Shown here: piece after piece, positions 60,858 to 64,000 of the stretch | Layout: each line of letters begins with the position of its first letter | How positions within the stretch are numbered: position 1 is the stretch's first letter | NCBI GenBank assembly: GCA_023055505.1 | Contig: JALIRH010000045.1 | Location: forward strand, 1,116,001 to 1,180,000 | Length of the DNA: 64,000 bases | Source: Callipepla californica brunnescens | Lineage: Eukaryota > Chordata > Aves > Galliformes > Odontophoridae | Direction of reading: 5' to 3' | Notes under the pieces: model-generated | What the model was told of the DNA's origin: nothing | The model's database searches: none | Seen by the model: only the letters and a program-made list of their open reading frames with translations | Made by a program: the position numbers and the translations under genes

Positions 60858-61937
60858 TATATATCCTTTTTTTTCTGCATCTCTTGCATCGCTATCTTGA
60901 GCAAAGCTGTGCTATGTCTGATGTTTCAGTTTTTCCCCTGTGATGCAAAACTGAAGCAGCCTGAAGGAAATTTTTGCTGAATATGATGGAAACTAATTCT
61001 CCAGGCTTGCTGATCAGGACTGCAGTGACAACCACCAGGAACCACAATACAGCAGGTAAAACGCTAACGGAGAAATGGCAGCTAACCAGCTAGCAGAAAG
61101 GCAGCCAAAGTTGCTTGCTATTAATTTTCACTTGTATTGCAGCACCACCTACATGTCCCCGACACAGAGCACAGCCCTGTGGCATCAGGCCCTGAGGAAC
61201 TACAAAACATACAGGGCATCTGGGGTGTGCTTCTCTTTAAGATTACATCACTTAAATGCAACTGTCTACATGTGAGCTGGGGGGTTGGCTGAATTGCTGA
61301 GCTGGAGTACCATGCTGGATATGGCCAGTAACCCTTCTGGTTTCTAGTATACACACTCCTCTCCCCAGCTCTTAGGGCCCAGCTGGCAGCCTCATGCAGA
61401 TGTCTTGGTCCCAAATGGCACTATCAGGGCAACCCAACCAAGTTTCATTAGGCTCAGTGTTAGCTGAGTGACCAAATATGGCTCACATGTGGTCAGTGTG
61501 CATTTGGGTGTCCCCTCTTGGGGGCTGAACCCACCTATTCTGCACCAAAGAATTTCTAAAGGAAGAGGGGAGTACTTGTCATGCAGAATGGGGTTGGGGT
61601 TCATCTGAATGAATGTCAGACACAATGATGAGTGCATTTCATCTCTTTCTAAAACTGACACCTACATTTAAATAGATGGATCATGTGCTGCTCTCCATTT
61701 CATGAATTCTGTGACTACCAGGGAACCCAGGACAACTCGTTCAGTTGGGGATGGCACTGAGATATTCCCTGAGATGAATCCCATTGTTTGTAAATTCAGA
61801 GAGAGAGAAAGAAAGGATCAAGGCCTCAAGGAAATCATACTGTTAGCTTAATGCAAGTGGTCCTGGCCATCCAAATTTCTTTCAGTTATGATTTTCTAAC
61901 TGCTTCAATGAAGTATTGAGGTTGAAATTCTTTTACA
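60858..61937. other. Unique noncoding stretch
   Basis: No gene, RNA or repeat recognised. Confidence 0.55.
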
Positions 61938-61976
61938 TTTTATTTTATTTTATTTTATTTTATTTTATTTTATTTT
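61938..61976. repeat. (TTTTA)7 microsatellite
   Basis: Seven perfect TTTTA units plus a trailing TTTT, running straight into CAG at 61977-61979. It thus forms a polypyrimidine-like tract before an AG. Confidence 0.97.
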
Positions 61977-61979
61977 CAG

Positions 61980-63787
61980 AACAGAGCTGGACATGTACAT
62001 CAACCCAAAAGATCTTGATCAATTCATTAAAAAGAGGAGTAAAGGAGTCAGTTCAGTCAGTTCTCCATAAGGTAAAGGGAATTTTGAAAATTAACTATTA
62101 GCCTTAATCATGATGTTCTAAGCCTTATGCTGGAAGAGCCATTAATTGTAATGCAATTACTCTAGCCCTGGGTGGCAGCCAGTGTTGTAATGGATGTCCA
62201 GACAAAGTAGCTTCTACTCTGTGCAAAGCAATGCTGGCCCTGACAGCATAGTGGCTAACTGGGATGCTGGAAAGCTCAGAGAATGATTTCACCCCTATGG
62301 GGTGCATGGGATGGAAGATGCTTCAACTGAGGCAGCTTTGAAAGGTATTCATGAGAGAAAGGAGAGAGAAGGGAGATTGCTGTGCAGCATGAATAACAAG
62401 GCAGAGAAGCAAAGATACTTCTGAGCATGTGGACTGTTTTTTGCACTGTTCCCCTGGGTTCACCAGTTTTCCCATTCAGGAAGAGCAGCAGCACAATGAT
62501 CTCCGTTGGGCAATCTTCTCCAGGTGCCCAAGGATGGGAGGGTTCAAGAATATGCTGCAAGTGGGCAACATGCCTACATGAGGGAGGAGAAAACTGGGTG
62601 CAAGAGTGGGGAGAATCTGTCAGTCCTATTCCACTCAAGTAGAAACATATTTTAGGTGGGTAGGGCATCTAGCATCACTTCATAGCAGCTGTTCTTTCAT
62701 TCTTTGGAAAAGAAAGACCTCAAGGGGTGGTGGTGGAACAAATTGTGCTCAGAGGGCAATTATTAATAGATGTGGGCCAAACTGTGGCTCAGAACAGAAG
62801 TTTCTATCCATGTCTGGGAAGCATTTGGCTTTAGCCAATGTGCTATTTGCAAAATACCAGAAGCTACAGCAAACAAATACAAACAATAAATGGCCTCAAG
62901 CTACAGCCCTTCGTGAGAATTCCTGCATCTACACTGGCAGACTATGAAAGATTGAAACTTATAAGATCACTATAAACTCAAAGCATTAGTCTCCAAGTTA
63001 AGTTTTCTCCTTGTACAACCTGCCAGTTAAAAGCTCTTTTTTTTCTTCTTTTACAGATTCTGCTTGATCTGCACCTCAGCTGTGCTCTGAGTTTTTTCAT
63101 TACTTGGGATTACTTATTAAATTCTTTGTGTGAGCATAATTCCAAGTGGAACTGAACAGTGATTCTCTGACCGCTGTGTATAGTGCTTGGTTATAAATTG
63201 TAAAAGGAGGCACACTGAAGAAATCTCTGCAATTCGGAAATTCTAAGAACGGGAAGGAGGAACTCAGAGCACAGCACATCTATGAGATGTGATGACTTTT
63301 TTTTCAAGGCTTTTCTGGTACTTCCATGAAGAGAGCGTAGGGTTAAGACATGAAAGCCCTAAATCAAGTCCCTGCTCTGCCCTGGGAAGAACAAGGACTT
63401 GAACAAAACTCTTTGTCATCGCAGGCGAAAGGTAAATCACTGAAGTGTTACCTCACTTTCTGAGACACCAGAGAGGTGCTACTCCAAGCAAAAATCCATC
63501 CAGACCCATTAACTATGAGATTCCAAGGTCACTGGTCTCAAATTTCGAATCATTATGCTCCCATAAAAACCACGAGGATGCCAATAATGCCAATTCAAAA
63601 TCTCCTCATAGATTCCCTGCGATTGATTTTATTGTCAATTTTACCATGACCTAAGAAGTACACACTGTTTTCTTTTTAAACTGAGCGTACAAAATGCCAT
63701 AGCGTCATTCCCTGCACACAGTCCAGAGAAGATGATTTCAGGATGGATGCTTTATTTCCTTCAGACAACAAGATGCCCATATTCCTG
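61980..63787. other. Unique noncoding stretch with exon-like pieces
   Basis: No gene recognised with confidence. An exon-like interval (61980-62071) and a strong acceptor-like tract ending at 63056 are treated as findings. Confidence 0.5.
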
Positions 63788-63918
63788 TTTAAGGCCATCT
63801 GGATGGGGCCCTGGGAAATCTGATCTAGTGCTTGGTCTGGTGGCTTGCAACCCTGTCCGTGGCAGGGGGGTGATTCCTGAAGTCCCTTCCAACCCAAGCT
63901 GTTCTATGATTCCATGAT
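63788..63918 (+). mobile_element. CR1 LINE fragment, 3' end
   Basis: 'aaggccatctggatggggcc', 'ctgggaaatctgatctagtg', 'gtggcttgcaaccctgtccg', 'tggcaggggggtgattcctg', 'aagtcccttccaacccaagc' and the tail 'tgttctatgattccatgatt' match CR1 closely. Confidence 0.95.
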
Positions 63919-64000
63919 TCAACTATATTTCTGTCACTAGGAGTCCAGAAGAATCCAGGTCTTGATGGGTTATGGAGTGATCAAGGAAATCTTACTATCT

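Noticed and set aside
1..64000. CRISPR arrays, operons, tRNA or rRNA genes, CpG-island promoters
   Set aside because: No regularly spaced direct repeats, no tRNA/rRNA signature text, and no GC-rich CpG-dense block were seen on reading the window; the DNA is vertebrate-type and CpG-poor.

Overview
This window looks like nuclear DNA from a bird, and I can support no protein-coding gene or structured RNA gene in it. The main evidence is a set of about sixteen fragments of the LINE retrotransposon CR1, the dominant interspersed repeat of birds. Several end in the CR1 3' tail, short tandem copies of ATTCTATG-like octamers preceded by text such as 'ccttccaacc', or begin with its reverse complement. 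CR1 also occurs in turtles and crocodilians. The modest repeat load, the short 3'-biased copies and the absence of mammalian-type SINEs fit a bird best; a galliform such as chicken is plausible but unproven.

Layout. 0-7.6 kb: unique sequence with four CR1 pieces, one of them from the reverse-transcriptase end of the element. 7.6-12.9 kb: a pentanucleotide (TACTC) satellite decaying into a degenerate tail, a three-copy 23-bp minisatellite and two CR1 pieces. 12.9-19.8 kb: unique sequence. 19.8-22.2 kb: a cluster of four CR1 fragments in both orientations plus a possible MIR-type relic. 22.2-35.2 kb: about 13 kb without recognisable CR1, holding an 18-bp perfect palindrome, an (AC)19 microsatellite, an E-box inverted repeat and AT-rich conserved-element-like stretches. 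35.2-49.7 kb: four CR1 pieces and the best candidate conserved noncoding elements. 49.7-60.6 kb: a second CR1-free stretch of about 11 kb. 60.6-64 kb: an internally deleted CR1, a (TTTTA)7 microsatellite that doubles as a splice-acceptor-like tract, and a CR1 3' end close to the right edge.

Coding assessment. The longest open frames (196, 186 and two of 175 codons) are about what chance gives in six frames of 64 kb at roughly 44% GC (GC estimated by eye). None resembles a known domain and none chains to neighbours through convincing splice sites. The window is therefore most likely intergenic or deep within a large intron. I looked for an undescribed system and found none I could defend. The most useful leads are candidate regulatory elements that keep CpGs or clustered factor motifs, two or three exon-like or protein-like pieces, and unusual CR1 structures. 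All CR1 boundaries are judged by eye against the remembered consensus and may be off by tens of bases.
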